The translations under genes were made by a program, and so were the position numbers. DNA of 64,000 nt from Cladopsammia gracilis (taxonomy: Eukaryota > Cnidaria > Anthozoa > Scleractinia > Dendrophylliidae): positions 892,001 to 956,000 of the forward strand of contig JAJGOT010000117.1 in the NCBI GenBank assembly GCA_022457155.1, given 5' to 3'. The notes beneath the pieces are model-generated. The model was given only the letters and a program-made list of their open reading frames with translations, did not search any database and was not told the DNA's origin. Positions 1-10,282 of this stretch are shown in pieces (position 1 is the first letter of the stretch; every line of letters begins with the position of its first letter).

Positions 1-138
1 AAAATCTTCATTGATTATTATTATTTAACTGGAATCAAAATTGATGCTAAGCCTGGGTTTACTTAATCACGCTTTGAACAACCCAGCCCTAGAAATTTTA
101 TAGATGACATGTTAACCACCTTGTTTTGTTTGTACCAG

Positions 139-213
139 AGTGATGTTCCTATTGATCTCTTGGATGTTGATAAGAACTCTGCTGTGGTTAGCTACAGTGC
201 ATGTGATATTGAG
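139..213 (+). CDS. BBS7: BBS7 exon, first in window
   Basis: Encodes [21 protein letters not shown] and four more residues, 25 codons in phase 0. Acceptor ...GTACCAG before 139, donor GTCAGA at 214. Confidence 0.9.
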
Positions 214-3200
214 GTCAGATTAAAATGAAATTCTCCCTATTTATTTCTATACATTTCCTGTACTTTTAGTTGGGAGAATGTGTATATTGATCGTGAAAAT
301 TTCACTTTAATATCAGTATTTAAGACCTTAATTCTTGTTATTTTTATATCATTAATTTGTAAGAAAAAAATGCAGAGTAAAAAGCAGAAAATTTAAATGA
401 TGTCAAATTAAACCTTGCTACCTTGTGTATAATTTTTTAAAGCGTTTTGTGGAAAAGTCTGTATAATTATTATTTCAATCACCATTCTTTATTTTTTTAA
501 ATTTATGGTTTATTTACTGCATTGTTCTTCAGAATGGGAATTTTCTATTGGCAACTTACAGATGTCAGGCAAACACAACAAGACTGGAATTAAAAGTTTG
601 TGCTTTTGAAACCTTTTTTTAAATGCTCAGTATTGTCTATTATGCTTCACATGCCTCTGTTATTGTCTTGGTTTGCACAGGAGCGAGGCTTCTATTGTTC
701 AGAGGCACTTAAAGCATAAACAGGGACAACACTGGGTCTTTAACCTCATTGCAATTAAAAAATGTTATAAAAAAAATGTAAGTTATAAGTAAAAAAAAAA
801 TGCACAGTGTTACAGTGTTGTATTTGTAGTCCGAAGTCATTTTTTTTCATCGCTGGCAGGGAGAAAAACAGGAACTTCTTTTAAGAAACAAAAATACACT
901 CACTGATGACAATTGATCTGATATCTAAACCAGAAATACTGTAGGACTTACAACACTGATCTTAGCCCTGTGTGCGGGATGCTAATGGGCTACTTGAATT
1001 TTAAGTAACAATGGGTGCAAAGGATTTTTGGGGCATTTAAAGTTTCCCTGGTATTTATAGGGAGTGAGATTCTGGCATGTTTATGTTGGGGCTTAGGTAA
1101 GGGCCCACTCGGCCGGAACTTGACCTGGTCTCTATAAGGCAGACACCTCTCTAAGGAGGTCATCAGTGGCTCACTTAATTGTCTGTAACTGAACTCTCTA
1201 TAAGGCAGACACCCCTGTAAAGTGGACACCTCTGTAAGGTGGACACCTCTGTAAGGTCGACACCTCTGTAAGGTGGACACCTCTGTAAGGTGGACACTCC
1301 TGTAAGGCAGTTCTGTTAGGCAGACACTTCTGTGAGGCGAGCAACAGTGGCTGACTGGTATTGACCAAATCTCAGTTAACTACACTGTAACTAAACTCTC
1401 TGTAAGGCGGACACCTCTCTAAGGCAGGCAGCTAGAGCAGGTCCCGAGGGTGTCTGGCTTAGACCAAGGTCACTGTATCAACAAGTACTTAGTGTCTTTT
1501 CCATACTCGATTCTTCAAGCATTCATCCTATGATACATTTAACTACATCTTACTGTCAACATTACATTCACATTTACTTGTATTTTATTTTAGATCAGAT
1601 CAATAGAAGGTCAGTATGGCACTTTGCAAGCGTACGTTACGCCAAGGATTCAACCCAAGACCTGTCAAGTGCGACAATACAGCATTAAACCACTGTCACT
1701 GCACCAAAGGACACATGTGTTTGATGAATCAAAGTAAGTCATCAAAAATCAAAGACTCCTGTGAGCCAACTCGGGAATATGAAATGCTCTAAATGAAAGA
1801 TTTTGCACACCTTTGGACCATCCCCTCTCTTAGATGTTCTAAAGGCTTCAACTCCCTACCCCCTACATCCAAATCCCCACCCTCCCCTCCCTCCAATGCT
1901 GCCCCCATGGGTAAGGCAGCTGACCATTACCTGACCCTCTCTTAGGCATTTTGCTCTACTGATCCCCCACCCCCTGTGTCTAACTGAAACTCCCCACCCT
2001 CCCCTCTCTCCAAAAGCCATACCCATGGGTAAGGCAGGTCATATTGCAAGCTCAATGTTTACAGCTGATGAAGTGAAATTTCTACTCATGCTACAACTTA
2101 TTTATCGCTTTGTGTATTAACGAGTTAAAATTGCTTTGTTGGTAGCTTCTTTATGTTTTGTCCCTTATTTCTTGAATTGAAGACTAAAAGTTATTGATGT
2201 TCCAGATTGCCCAAATAGCCATCCAGAACTTCAGATTTTAGAAAAGTCCCAAATTAAGTGCTCTGTTCTGTTTTGATGCCCTTACTGTTAGAGCAAACTC
2301 CATCTAATTTTTGCCACTTTTTACTTGTCAGGCCAATGAACTCACTGAAGTTAATGGGTCAGTTCAGCCTCGCTGAAGTTCACTCCTGGGTCTGCTTCTG
2401 TCTTCCCGAGGTTCCTGACAGGTTTGTTATTTAACTGTCCTGTTTTGCCATTTAATTGTTTCCTGTTTGTTGTTTAATCCTTTAATTTCCAAGAGTGCCA
2501 AAAATCGATATATTTCAGGAAAAATTCAAAATTTCATTAACTAAGATATTGAAAAATCAAAATGGTGCCATACAAAAGTACTGCTGAAGAGGTTTCATTT
2601 GAATGGTCACACCATAGGATTTCATCAACAGACTCAAAAGTTAGAACTACACTACATGTCTCCAGAACTGACTCTGGGAGTGAAAGGGTTATAAATCAAT
2701 CAAGTAAAAATGTCTTCTCTAAAGCTTGTACCATATGGGTTCCAAAACTAGTACACCATGAATATGACCACACAGTATTGGCATTACCAATAAATTATTG
2801 TCTTTTTCATTCCTTAAACATTGCTATCAACTGTTGTTGTTTTTTGTAGAACTCCAGCTGGGGAACAAGTCAGCTTTCATTTTCTGTCAACGTTTCTTGA
2901 CACTCAGTTGGACTGTCAGTACAAGTAAGTTAAATGAACTAAAATGGTTAATTTTATAAGGGGATTAATAATAAAAATGAAACAATTCAATTTATATGTA
3001 CATAAAAGATCAAAAGACCTCCCTGATTTTTAACTTGTGAATATGCCAAGTGTTGAACGAGTTATGGCAGTTGTAGGTAAAATTCATTTGATCTGTTTGT
3101 CAATGTCAATGGACTGTTAGCATTGTACCCACGATATGTGATGGTCACCTGGCTTGTCCATTGGAATGGCATTGAGAGAGGGGTGGAGGGGGGGGGGGTG

Positions 3201-6162
3201 GGGAGTCGGATGCAGGGGTCGGGTGTCAGTGGAGCAGTAAAGGGGGGGGGGTCCGAATGTTTCATATTTACGAGTTGGCTTCATTATAGTCCCGAGCCTT
3301 TGATTTCCTGTTCTCACTGTTTTTTTTTCTGTTCTAATTTTTTATCCTTTTTAGGAAAGGAGAAGCCATCTTCAAATCAGACAATATCTCGACAATATCA
3401 ATTCTCAAGGATGTTCTCACCAAAGAAGCAACAAAAAGAAAAATCAACCTCAATATTTCTTATGGTTTGTCAAGCTCTACTGTCATAACATTATTTTTAT
3501 CTTGTTTATCACTTATGGCTAAAAATCATTTTCGTATTCACATATGCTACTGTGTTAAAGGATGAAAATTCTTTGAAAATCAAAATCGTGCAGTAAAAGG
3601 TTATGGCAGTTTCTTAATGATGCAGATATTGCGATTATCAAATGATGTAAAACAAAATGTTCAAAGGACAATGAACAATATACACATCACAACACAAAAG
3701 CTATCAACAAGTTATCAGCAAACAAGAGGCTTCAACTAGCCTATACTCATGCACACACGTAAGAAAGTTTTCTGGTATATTTTAAACAAGATAAGAAGAT
3801 CTGCGACATGGAGAAGAGTTACTCCTTTCATTCAGTCATCGTTCCTGCAAACTACATTGTTACTAATGAATGTTTTATAAATGAAAGCTGTACCACAAGG
3901 AAGCCAGTGATTCTTCTGTGTGTAATATATACCTAACGTGGACATAGCAATGTAATGATTGAGACAGTGTTGTGACACTTAAATAACGCTGTTTTGCTAA
4001 CACTATTGTTTAGAACTGGAAGTGAGAGTAGCCGGAAGTAAAAAAAATAAATATGAAACTAAAATATGCATGCATAAATTTGCATGCACAAATTTGCATG
4101 CACTAATGTGACACACTCAAAAAAAGAAAAACGGAACCCAAACCTTAACTCGTGCCGCTCTGCGCAAGAGTAATAAACTGTTCATTTATAATCTAGATTG
4201 TGTGTTAGATAGTTGTACTGTACATTGTATTGAGAAGCCATGTAATGCGGTCTACCAGACTGCAAATTGTGTTTTTTTTTGTAATAATTAAAGATCATCA
4301 TCATTACTTTGTAGATCTTAATGAAGACTCTGTGGTGCACACGCTGAACCTCATTCATCCCAAACTTGAATATCAGCTGCTACTGGCTAAGAAGGTCCAG
4401 CTTATAGAAGGACTCAAGGTAAGTGCGTGTAGATCTTTTATCACTTAACATAAGGTGCAGAAATTAAAAATGTTTTATGTTAAGAGATACTTTGCCTAAT
4501 TGTGTCTCAGGAATAAACAATCGGCTACTGAAAATGCCATGTACTAATATTTCAAAAGCATTCAATGCTCCTGAGAAATAGAGAAATAGAGAAAATCCTT
4601 CAAGGGCTGGCATTCCCCCCTGGGCCCCTCTCCCTTCTACATGTACATCCGAGAATTAACAATAATGAAGGGGTGAGTGGAATAAAGCCCTAAGTGAATT
4701 CTGATCAACTGCTAGATTCTCCTTACAGTCTGTCTTGTATATGCTCATGTAACAAAGGGAGAATTTGGCTATAGATCAGGAGTCACTTAGGGCCTTATCC
4801 CAAACTGAAATAAGGCCCTAAGTGACCCCTGATCTGAAACCAAATTCTCCCTTTGTTACATGAGCATATACAAGACAAACTGGAAGGAGAATCTAACAGT
4901 TGATCAGAAGTCACTTAGTGTTTTATTCCACTCACCCCTTCAGAGATGCTGTCAAACCTAGGTATTACAGAGGTGTCAGTTTAATTTTTAGAGGTGCATG
5001 TCTCTGCGAATAACGTAATTATTAATTGTTTAACCTTTTTAGGAACTACAGATGCATGAGAGTGACATTGGATTTTTTGCTCCAGAATATCAAAAGATCC
5101 TTGGTAAGAATCATTGATTTAATATATCAAACACGAGGAACAGTGTTTCATCAGATTTCCAAACACCGAGAAGTGGATTGGAAAAACGAGGCGCAGCCGA
5201 GTTTTTTTAAACCACTTCAAGGTGTTTGGAAATCTGATGAAACACTGTTTTGAGTGTTTGATATAGCTTCTCAAACTGATCGTTAAATGCGGAGAAAACG
5301 AAGGAATAAAATCGCCAAAATCTATGCAAATTAAGAAACGATTTCAAAACCTCCTTCACGGTAGTGATTTCCTTTGTGTTCTCGTCATGAATTATTAATG
5401 AGTTTGAGAAATAAATATACATTATTTTATATTTTTATTTGTTTATTTATCTGTTAAAGGAACAATCTAACTGTTACTTGCTTGATTTAGATGATGCAGA
5501 AAATCTTCAAGCAGAATACAAGAAACAGCCCTGCCATTTGGAAAGACTTTATGGTATCCTTCACAAAATATTTTTGATTTAATAGATCAGAGTTGTTGAC
5601 CGGATTCAATTGAAAGTAAATGTAAATAATAGTAATGAGCCTTTTTGTGTATTTCCACTCAAATTCCTACTTATTTTAATTATTTATTTATTTGTTTAAT
5701 CACAGGGACATTCTAAAAAAGTTCTTTTGCATTTTTTTTTTCTCTTAACAATGTATCAGGCATGATCACTGATCTATACATTGACAAGTTTAAATTTAAG
5801 GTGAGTTAACACAGTGACTGAATTATTTTGTTCTTAAAAAAATCCTGTCTTCAATCTTCTTCTCCAAAGCTCAAAACGCAAATTCTCCTAACTATTCCCA
5901 TACAGCCCTTTAAATTTTAGTTATGAGAATTTGATGATACATCAAGACAATATTTTCCTCCCAGTTGATGATTAATCTTTATTCTCCCTTCCAGTTTGCT
6001 TGATACTGTAGAGATAAATTAGACATTAATCAATCATTATTGTGTGGACTGACTTGTCTTTTTTTCCAGGGGATGAATGTGAAAAGTAAGGTTCCAATCC
6101 TCCTTGAAGTGCTCGACAACTATGATCTACAGAATCTTGTGGAATTCTTTGAAGCAGCTTAG
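139..6162 (+). CDS. BBS7: BBS7, BBSome subunit (3' part, 11 coding exons, 304 residues seen)
   Basis: C-terminal two fifths of Bardet-Biedl syndrome 7 protein, a subunit of the BBSome coat that carries membrane proteins into and out of cilia. Exons: 139-213, 533-595, 1594-1733, 2332-2421, 2850-2924, 3355-3464, 4315-4418, 5043-5103, 5491-5553, 5760-5800, 6070-6162. All junctions are GT-AG and phases agree, giving one frame to TAG at 6160-6162. Recognised from near-identity to vertebrate BBS7 in blocks such as [72 protein letters not shown] and [12 protein letters not shown]; the end EFFEAA mirrors the usual FFDAA terminus. This part covers the region after the beta-propeller (GAE-like, platform and helical end). 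Vertebrate BBS7 is about 715 residues, so the promoter and N-terminal exons lie left of the window. Introns hold MITEs and a 17-bp minisatellite. No break seen. Confidence 0.96.
533..595 (+). CDS. BBS7: BBS7 exon
   Basis: 21 codons in phase 0, [12 protein letters not shown]...TRLELK. Acceptor TTCTTCAG, donor GTTTGT. Confidence 0.93.
619..743. mobile_element. Degenerate TTAA-flanked MITE in BBS7 intron
   Basis: TTAA at 619-622 and 740-743 bracket ends reading CTCAGTATTGTC and GACAACACTGGGTCT, a diverged copy of the AGGCCCAGTATTGTCC element at 22397-22754. The internal stretch 'GCACAGGAGCGAGGCTT' is shared with that copy. Confidence 0.7.
1130..1440. repeat. 17-bp minisatellite in BBS7 intron
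   Basis: Core at about 1201-1308 is a tandem of GTGGACACCTCTGTAAG (17 bp) with few substitutions; looser units flank it. The same words (GGACACCTCTATAAGACG) occur in the transposon ends at 45.46-46.33 kb and at the right edge of the window, so this is probably an expanded transposon subterminal repeat. Confidence 0.85.
1594..1733 (+). CDS. BBS7: BBS7 exon, most conserved block
   Basis: Starts [20 protein letters not shown] and runs to [15 protein letters not shown]. Ends with two bases of a split Lys codon; donor GTAAGTC. Confidence 0.97.
1763..2130 (+). mobile_element. MITE family G copy 1 (BBS7 intron)
   Basis: Ends read GAGCCAACTCGGGAATA and (reverse) TTTTAACTCGTTAATA, with a CCCACCCTCCCCTC core and CATGGGTAAGGCAG. 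Other copies are at 3050-3280, 7304-7563, 29870-30055 and 42376-42627. Confidence 0.7.
2332..2421 (+). CDS. BBS7: BBS7 exon
   Basis: [19 protein letters not shown] to LPEVPD, between acceptor TTGTCAG and donor GTTTGT. Leaves two bases of a split Arg codon. Confidence 0.95.
2555..2700 (+). repeat. Single unit of the ~106-bp dispersed tandem repeat
   Basis: Shares GTACTGCTGA, TTTCATTTGAATGGTCACAC and CAGACTCAAAAGTTAGAAC with the arrays at 24.8-25.3 kb and 34.1-34.4 kb. Confidence 0.7.
2850..2924 (+). CDS. BBS7: BBS7 exon
   Basis: [20 protein letters not shown] then DCQY; acceptor TTTTGTAG, donor GTAAGT, split Lys codon at the end. Confidence 0.95.
3050..3280 (-). mobile_element. MITE family G copy 2 (BBS7 intron)
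   Basis: Inverted relative to copy 1; ends AACGAGTTATGG and ATATTTACGAGTTGGCTT, G-rich core complementary to the C-rich core of copy 1. Confidence 0.65.
3355..3464 (+). CDS. BBS7: BBS7 exon
   Basis: [20 protein letters not shown] then [16 protein letters not shown]; acceptor TTTTTAG, donor GTTTGT, ends in phase 1. Confidence 0.96.
3720..4173 (+). mobile_element. Interspersed element (AACAAGAGGCT...CATGAGTAA family), BBS7 intron copy
   Basis: Begins AACAAGAGGCTTCAACTAGCC and ends GCCGCTCTGCGCAAGAGTAA; shares GACACTTAAATAACGCTGTTTT and GAGAGTAGCCGGAAGT with 54699-55068 and, inverted, with both ends of 50121-52190. Confidence 0.7.
4315..4418 (+). CDS. BBS7: BBS7 exon
   Basis: [20 protein letters not shown] then [15 protein letters not shown]; acceptor TTTGTAG, donor GTAAGT. 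Confidence 0.97.
5043..5103 (+). CDS. BBS7: BBS7 exon
   Basis: [20 protein letters not shown]; acceptor CCTTTTTAG, donor GTAAGA. A foldback MITE begins about 20 bases after the donor. Confidence 0.93.
5122..5265. mobile_element. Foldback MITE in BBS7 intron
   Basis: Near-perfect inverted arms: ATATCAAACACGAGG...GTGTTTCATCAGATTTCC against its complement ending GTGTTTGATAT. A second copy lies at 27470-27625 in the receptor gene. Confidence 0.8.
5491..5553 (+). CDS. BBS7: BBS7 exon
   Basis: [20 protein letters not shown] then Y and a split Gly; acceptor TTGATTTAG, donor GTATCC. Confidence 0.93.
5760..5800 (+). CDS. BBS7: BBS7 exon (41 bases)
   Basis: Microexon encoding [14 protein letters not shown]; acceptor GTATCAG, donor GTGAGT. 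Too short for ORF finding, identified by homology and phase. Confidence 0.94.
6070..6162 (+). CDS. BBS7: BBS7 terminal coding exon
   Basis: [20 protein letters not shown] then [10 protein letters not shown] and TAG. Acceptor TTTTTCCAG. Confidence 0.95.
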   Translation, partial: GMNVKSKVPILLEVLDNYDLQNLVEFFEAA

Positions 6163-6889
6163 ATAGGAAAGCAATGTTAACAACTTTGTCACCATCCTAG
6201 TTCACAGAAAAAACTTTTTTGTAAAAAATCTCTCTCCTGATCAACTCCAAAATCAAACCTAAAGTTTTGTCATGGTTTTAAATTTTAAGACTATGGACAA
6301 AAACGTTTGTCAATATTTTACAAAATGGGTTATTGGAAGTGTTTAAAATTTAAATGTGGGTTCTTTAACAGGGTAGCCTGTAGTGCTGAGTATTTTATTT
6401 GGGGCGAACAAGAGCCGAGTTAAACCCTCTTTCACTATTCCCTGCCTTCAATACTTTGCAAAACTAAAGCGGTAGCTAGCAACACATGCCCAACAACAAA
6501 AAAACACCTGCACTGCAGGCTAATGAAAGGGTTATAACAGAAGAACAAGTTATTTGATGTTCAAGTAAGGAAATTATATTGTACAGTGTATACATTCTAT
6601 GGGAGTGTAAAAAGTATCGGGAATGTCTTGAGCTTGGTTAAAATTTTTGTTGAAGGTTCTTGTCCAAGTTGCAAGCAAGTGGTTTTTATTTCCACTCAAA
6701 ATGCTGCATCTACTATAGCTGGCTGTAGTGTTGAATGACTCACTGTAAATTTTTTTTAATATGTAGTGCACTCTTTGATTGGCTTTATTGCCATTTTTGA
6801 TCAACTCATGTAAACCTGGTTATGTGTCATTTCCCCAGGGGGGGGGGGGGGGGGTCTTGACCAATATTTGGGTATAGGGGTGCCACTGA

Positions 6890-7235
6890 GGGTCTGAGAC
6901 CCTGATCCTGTTTAGGACAAAAATAAATGAAAATACCTACCCTGTGTTGGATAACACCCTCTATTTTAGGACCCTGTCTAGGACACAGCTGGTACGTGGT
7001 TATTGATCTGAGCTTTAAAAAAATGGTAGATTGATCTTTTGAAAAGAAAACGACTTCGCCTTCGCATGAATATACTAATCACGACAAGGGTAGTCACCAC
7101 AATCGCTAAGTTAACTAGAACCATACCCTGTTTAGGACAGATTCAGACCCTGTTTAGGACAGACTCCCATTAAATTATATACCCTGTTCAGGACAAAAAT
7201 GCCAAAAACCATACCCTGTCCAGTGGCACGTCCCC
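6890..7235. repeat. Foldback block with CCCTGTTTAGGACA words
   Basis: 'ACCCTGTTTAGGACA' and near variants recur at about 6910, 6970, 7120, 7150 and 7185, with ACCCTGTCCAGTGGCA near the right end opposing GTGCCACTGAGGGTCTG at the left. Looks like a MITE with short internal repeats; boundaries are approximate. Confidence 0.5.
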
Positions 7236-7303
7236 GTATAGGTCATATAAGGGAGTACCCACCCCGGGGTCATTTCATAAAAGAAATAGATCAAAGGCTC
7301 CCG

Positions 7304-7563
7304 TGAGCCAACTCGTGTATATGAAACAACCTTCAGACCCTTCTCCCCCAATCCCCACCCCTGCGTCTAACTCCCCACCCTCCCCTCTCTCCAATGCTGT
7401 ATCCATGGGTAAGGTGGGTGACCATTTTGTATCCCAGGCTCAATGTTCACCAACCTGTGGGCTCGATGTTTACAGCTGATCAAGCAAGCAATCAAAATAT
7501 AATGAAATTTATATCCCATATATCACATATGGTTCAACGCTTCACATATTCATGAGTTAAAAA
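7304..7563 (+). mobile_element. MITE family G copy 3
   Basis: GAGCCAACTCGTGTATATGA at the left, CATATTCATGAGTTAAAA at the right, with CTCCCCACCCTCCCCTCTCT and CATGGGTAAGG inside. Confidence 0.75.
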
Positions 7564-7737
7564 TGATGGACACTGAGCAGTAGGTGACTCTAACTATATT
7601 TGAGTCCACCAGATCTTAAAATGAAAGCTACTGAGCAGTGCATGAGGTGTTATGTGCTGTACAAGGTGGTATTAATATTTTGTCCTGTGGCTGAAATCCT
7701 CAGCCGATCAACCAATGATGATAATAATTGCCGATTT

Positions 7738-7905
7738 TTTACCAGATACCACACAGCTCTTAACAACCTCTAATTTCATTGGACCTGGGTGTCACGCAGC
7801 TCTATTGTTTTCAGGGCTAGGGTCCATTTTTGTGTGGTTTGTTCTATTGTTTTCTCTGCAAATCAGAGAAGAATTTGTAAGAGCTGCATACTGCCCCTTT
7901 TTCCC
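7738..7905 (+). mobile_element. Family H inverted-repeat element, copy 1
   Basis: ACCACACAGCTCTTAACAAC at the left and GTAAGAGCTGCATACTG at the right. The complement of the whole stretch recurs at 23345-23522. Confidence 0.7.
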
Positions 7906-8194
7906 TGTATACCATAACTCATTTAACGCTTTGCGCATTCATGTTACAAATGGCTGTTCTTGTAAGCCCTCACCTGTAGCTTAAGGTGACTTAAACTTTC
8001 AAAATTTGAAAGTTAATATTATTTTCTGTTGATTGTTTGCATCAGGTTATGTAAGTACATGCACCATTTTGCAGTACAAATTAATGTTGGTAATTGCATG
8101 ATTGAATAATGAAAGTAGGTTATTTATTTGTTATTTTTGTACATACTAATGTGTACTCTTGTAAATTATAAACAAGCTGTAAAAATACAGTAAA

Positions 8195-8465
8195 TAATAA
8201 TAATAAATAACTTTAAGTGTCAAAGGTATTTAGCATGCAAGTACTTATTTGGGACACTTTCCAGATCTAATTGGAATTGGGAAGTGTTGGTTTTTGAGGA
8301 GAGGGGAAAACCGGAGTACCCGGAGAAAAACCTCTCATAGCAAGGAGAGAACCAACAACAAACTCAACCCACATATGACGCCGGGGCCGGGAATTGAACC
8401 GGGGCCACATTGGTGGGAGGCGAGTGCTCTCACCAATACACCACCTCTGCTCCCCATACTGTGAA
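8195..8465 (-). mobile_element. tRNA-derived SINE (minus strand)
   Basis: Read on the minus strand, the head GGGGAGCAGAGGTGGTGTA is followed by a tRNA-like Pol III promoter with B box GGTTCAATTCC. The tail is GTGTCCCAAATAAGT...GACACTTAAAGTTATTTATT with (ATT)n. The same tail ends other insertions at 24.0, 37.5, 46.5 and 53.2 kb. Confidence 0.75.
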
Positions 8466-9781
8466 GTATAATTGATTTTAAATAACTCAAACTCACACAT
8501 GGTGCATCATTGTTTTTTAGGAATAAATGAATCGCAGGTATGGTGGTCTTGTTAACATGCGAGGCTTTTCATTAGCGTGTTCCAGGCTTTCCCAACCAGA
8601 AGAATTAATAATAATAGTAATAATTCAATTGTTAGCGTGGATGTTTGTATTCATGTTTTTACTCAACCCCACTATCTCGGAGCTTTGAATAGTGTGCAAC
8701 CAATGATCAGAGTCTAGTCTCTTCATAACATTAGTACTTGCCAGCTATACAGAAAATGTAAAAAAATTCTGGGGGGATTAACCTTGCTACCACTGTGGAG
8801 TAAAAAGTAATGTGTTGGTCCAGAAAATATCCATGCTCCCTGATACTCCCCCCCCCCCAACTTTGGTTTTTGAGACTACCCCCCCCCCCCCCCAGGAATT
8901 TCCAGTGGCCTTCCATGGGGGGGAGGGAGGGGGGGGCAAAAGCAGTTTGGTTTTTACCTGGAACTGCACAATATTTGTTAATGCTACAGGGGCTGGAGAT
9001 AGGCACTGGCCTCTTTTTGTGCAACTCCCTGTAAAAGTGATGGGATTCCAAGGTTCAAAATGTATGGCAAAGTTTCTGAAGAGCCTTGGAATCCAAAGAG
9101 TTCATTAATACCTTTTGAGACTACTGTGAAGTTTAGAATTCTCTTTATTTTTGCCACTTTGTCTCTTGACATTGTATTGTAATTCATTCATGTTGCCAGT
9201 CAGTCACTCAGGGTATGGATAAAGAGCCAAAATGTGATTAATTATATTGTGAGGGGTGGGGGGATAATGTTTATAGCATGGAAGAATCATGAATTTTGTT
9301 ACATATGATTTAGTGCAATTTATGGGGAAAAGACGTAAAGCAACACACACAAAAAAGACTTGCACAGCAACTGAAAGCTTTACAGAGGGGGAACGCCAAA
9401 CTGAGGTAGTAGGTTGATCCAGGGAAGGGTCAAACGATTAAGGCCAAAGGTTCTTTTTGCACCTTTACTTAAACCTTATGGTGTCTGTAAATTGTTCCTG
9501 AAGCTGTTTACACGCAGCTCTTAGAAGATCGTTGGCTCCAGGTGTTCCGTCTGATACTTGAAATAACAACATTGCAAAGCAAGGTTCGTTGTCTTCTTCA
9601 CGCTGATTGTGCAATAATTGCAATATCCTATTTTAGCCCCCATGAGCCCCGTCGTGGCGTGCCCATAACAGAATTTCAGTTCGAATATTCAATACTCTGA
9701 AAGCTGGATGGAGATACTGCATCACACTATTCCAATCGCAATTTCAGATCCGTTTCATTATCGGAGGCCTGCTTTACGTCG

Positions 9782-10024
9782 TTAAGATTTCTTTTTCTCC
9801 ATCGCCTCTCGAATCGACTGCACCAGTTTTTTCGCCGTTTCCTCGACATTTGGAATTCCGTGGTAATTCTGTTGTATATATGCTCCAGTCAAAGTTCCAA
9901 CAAGTAGTCCTAGTAATAGTCTCTTGTTAACATGTGAAAAGACAACTCCAGCTACAAAGCCCTTAACGATTGAGTAATCCAAAGTCGCTTTCTTTGAAGA
10001 AGAATCACCTCCTTCGTCCGCCAT
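9782..10024 (-). CDS. SLC35A4-MP-like mitochondrial inner-membrane microprotein
   Basis: An intronless 80-residue protein. It resembles the vertebrate microprotein encoded by the upstream ORF of SLC35A4 mRNA: both start MAD, then share KGF.AG.V, a glycine-rich membrane segment LG..VGT.TG.Y..Q.Y and PNVE.T, followed by a short basic tail. The family is placed in the mitochondrial inner membrane. I chose the ATG at 10024 because its context is AAGATGG and it matches the family start; an in-frame ATG 13 codons upstream (10063) has T at -3 and directly follows an in-frame TGA. The likely membrane segment is residues 22-52. No SLC35A4-type transporter ORF follows on this strand before BBS7, so here the protein seems to have its own gene. 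Homology is judged by eye from remembered family features. Confidence 0.8.
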   Translation of the reverse strand: MADEGGDSSSKKATLDYSIVKGFVAGVVFSHVNKRLLLGLLVGTLTGAYIQQNYHGIPNVEETAKKLVQSIREAMEKKKS

Positions 10025-10282
10025 CTTGATTTGCAAACTAGATCCCAGTCCTCCGACCGACATTCAGGCAAGCAATACGTACAAATAGGGCTTCTCAGTG
10101 GCACTGAAAATAAGGCTAAAAAAATCGAACGATACGCACTGTTTTACCGAAGGAAAAACCCAAACTAACGCCCTTTAATTTTCGCGCGGGTTTTAATTTC
10201 GTTATTTTCGCACATCAGGTTCGAAAAATTCGCGGGGTTTTAAAGAATTCGCGAAAATCGGAAAATTGCTCGTGGTAAAAAT

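Larger units (their letters stand above)
6163..9781. other. Intergenic stretch between BBS7 and the microprotein gene
   Basis: No coding region seen. It holds a poly-G run near 6840, a block of CCCTGTTTAGGACA words at 6890-7220, a family G MITE at 7304-7563, a family H repeat at 7738-7905, a tRNA-derived SINE on the minus strand at 8195-8465, and poly-C/poly-G tracts at 8850-8937. Confidence 0.7.

Noticed and set aside
8731..9108. Overlapping frames on both strands with Pro/Gly runs
   Set aside because: Produced by poly-C and poly-G tracts.
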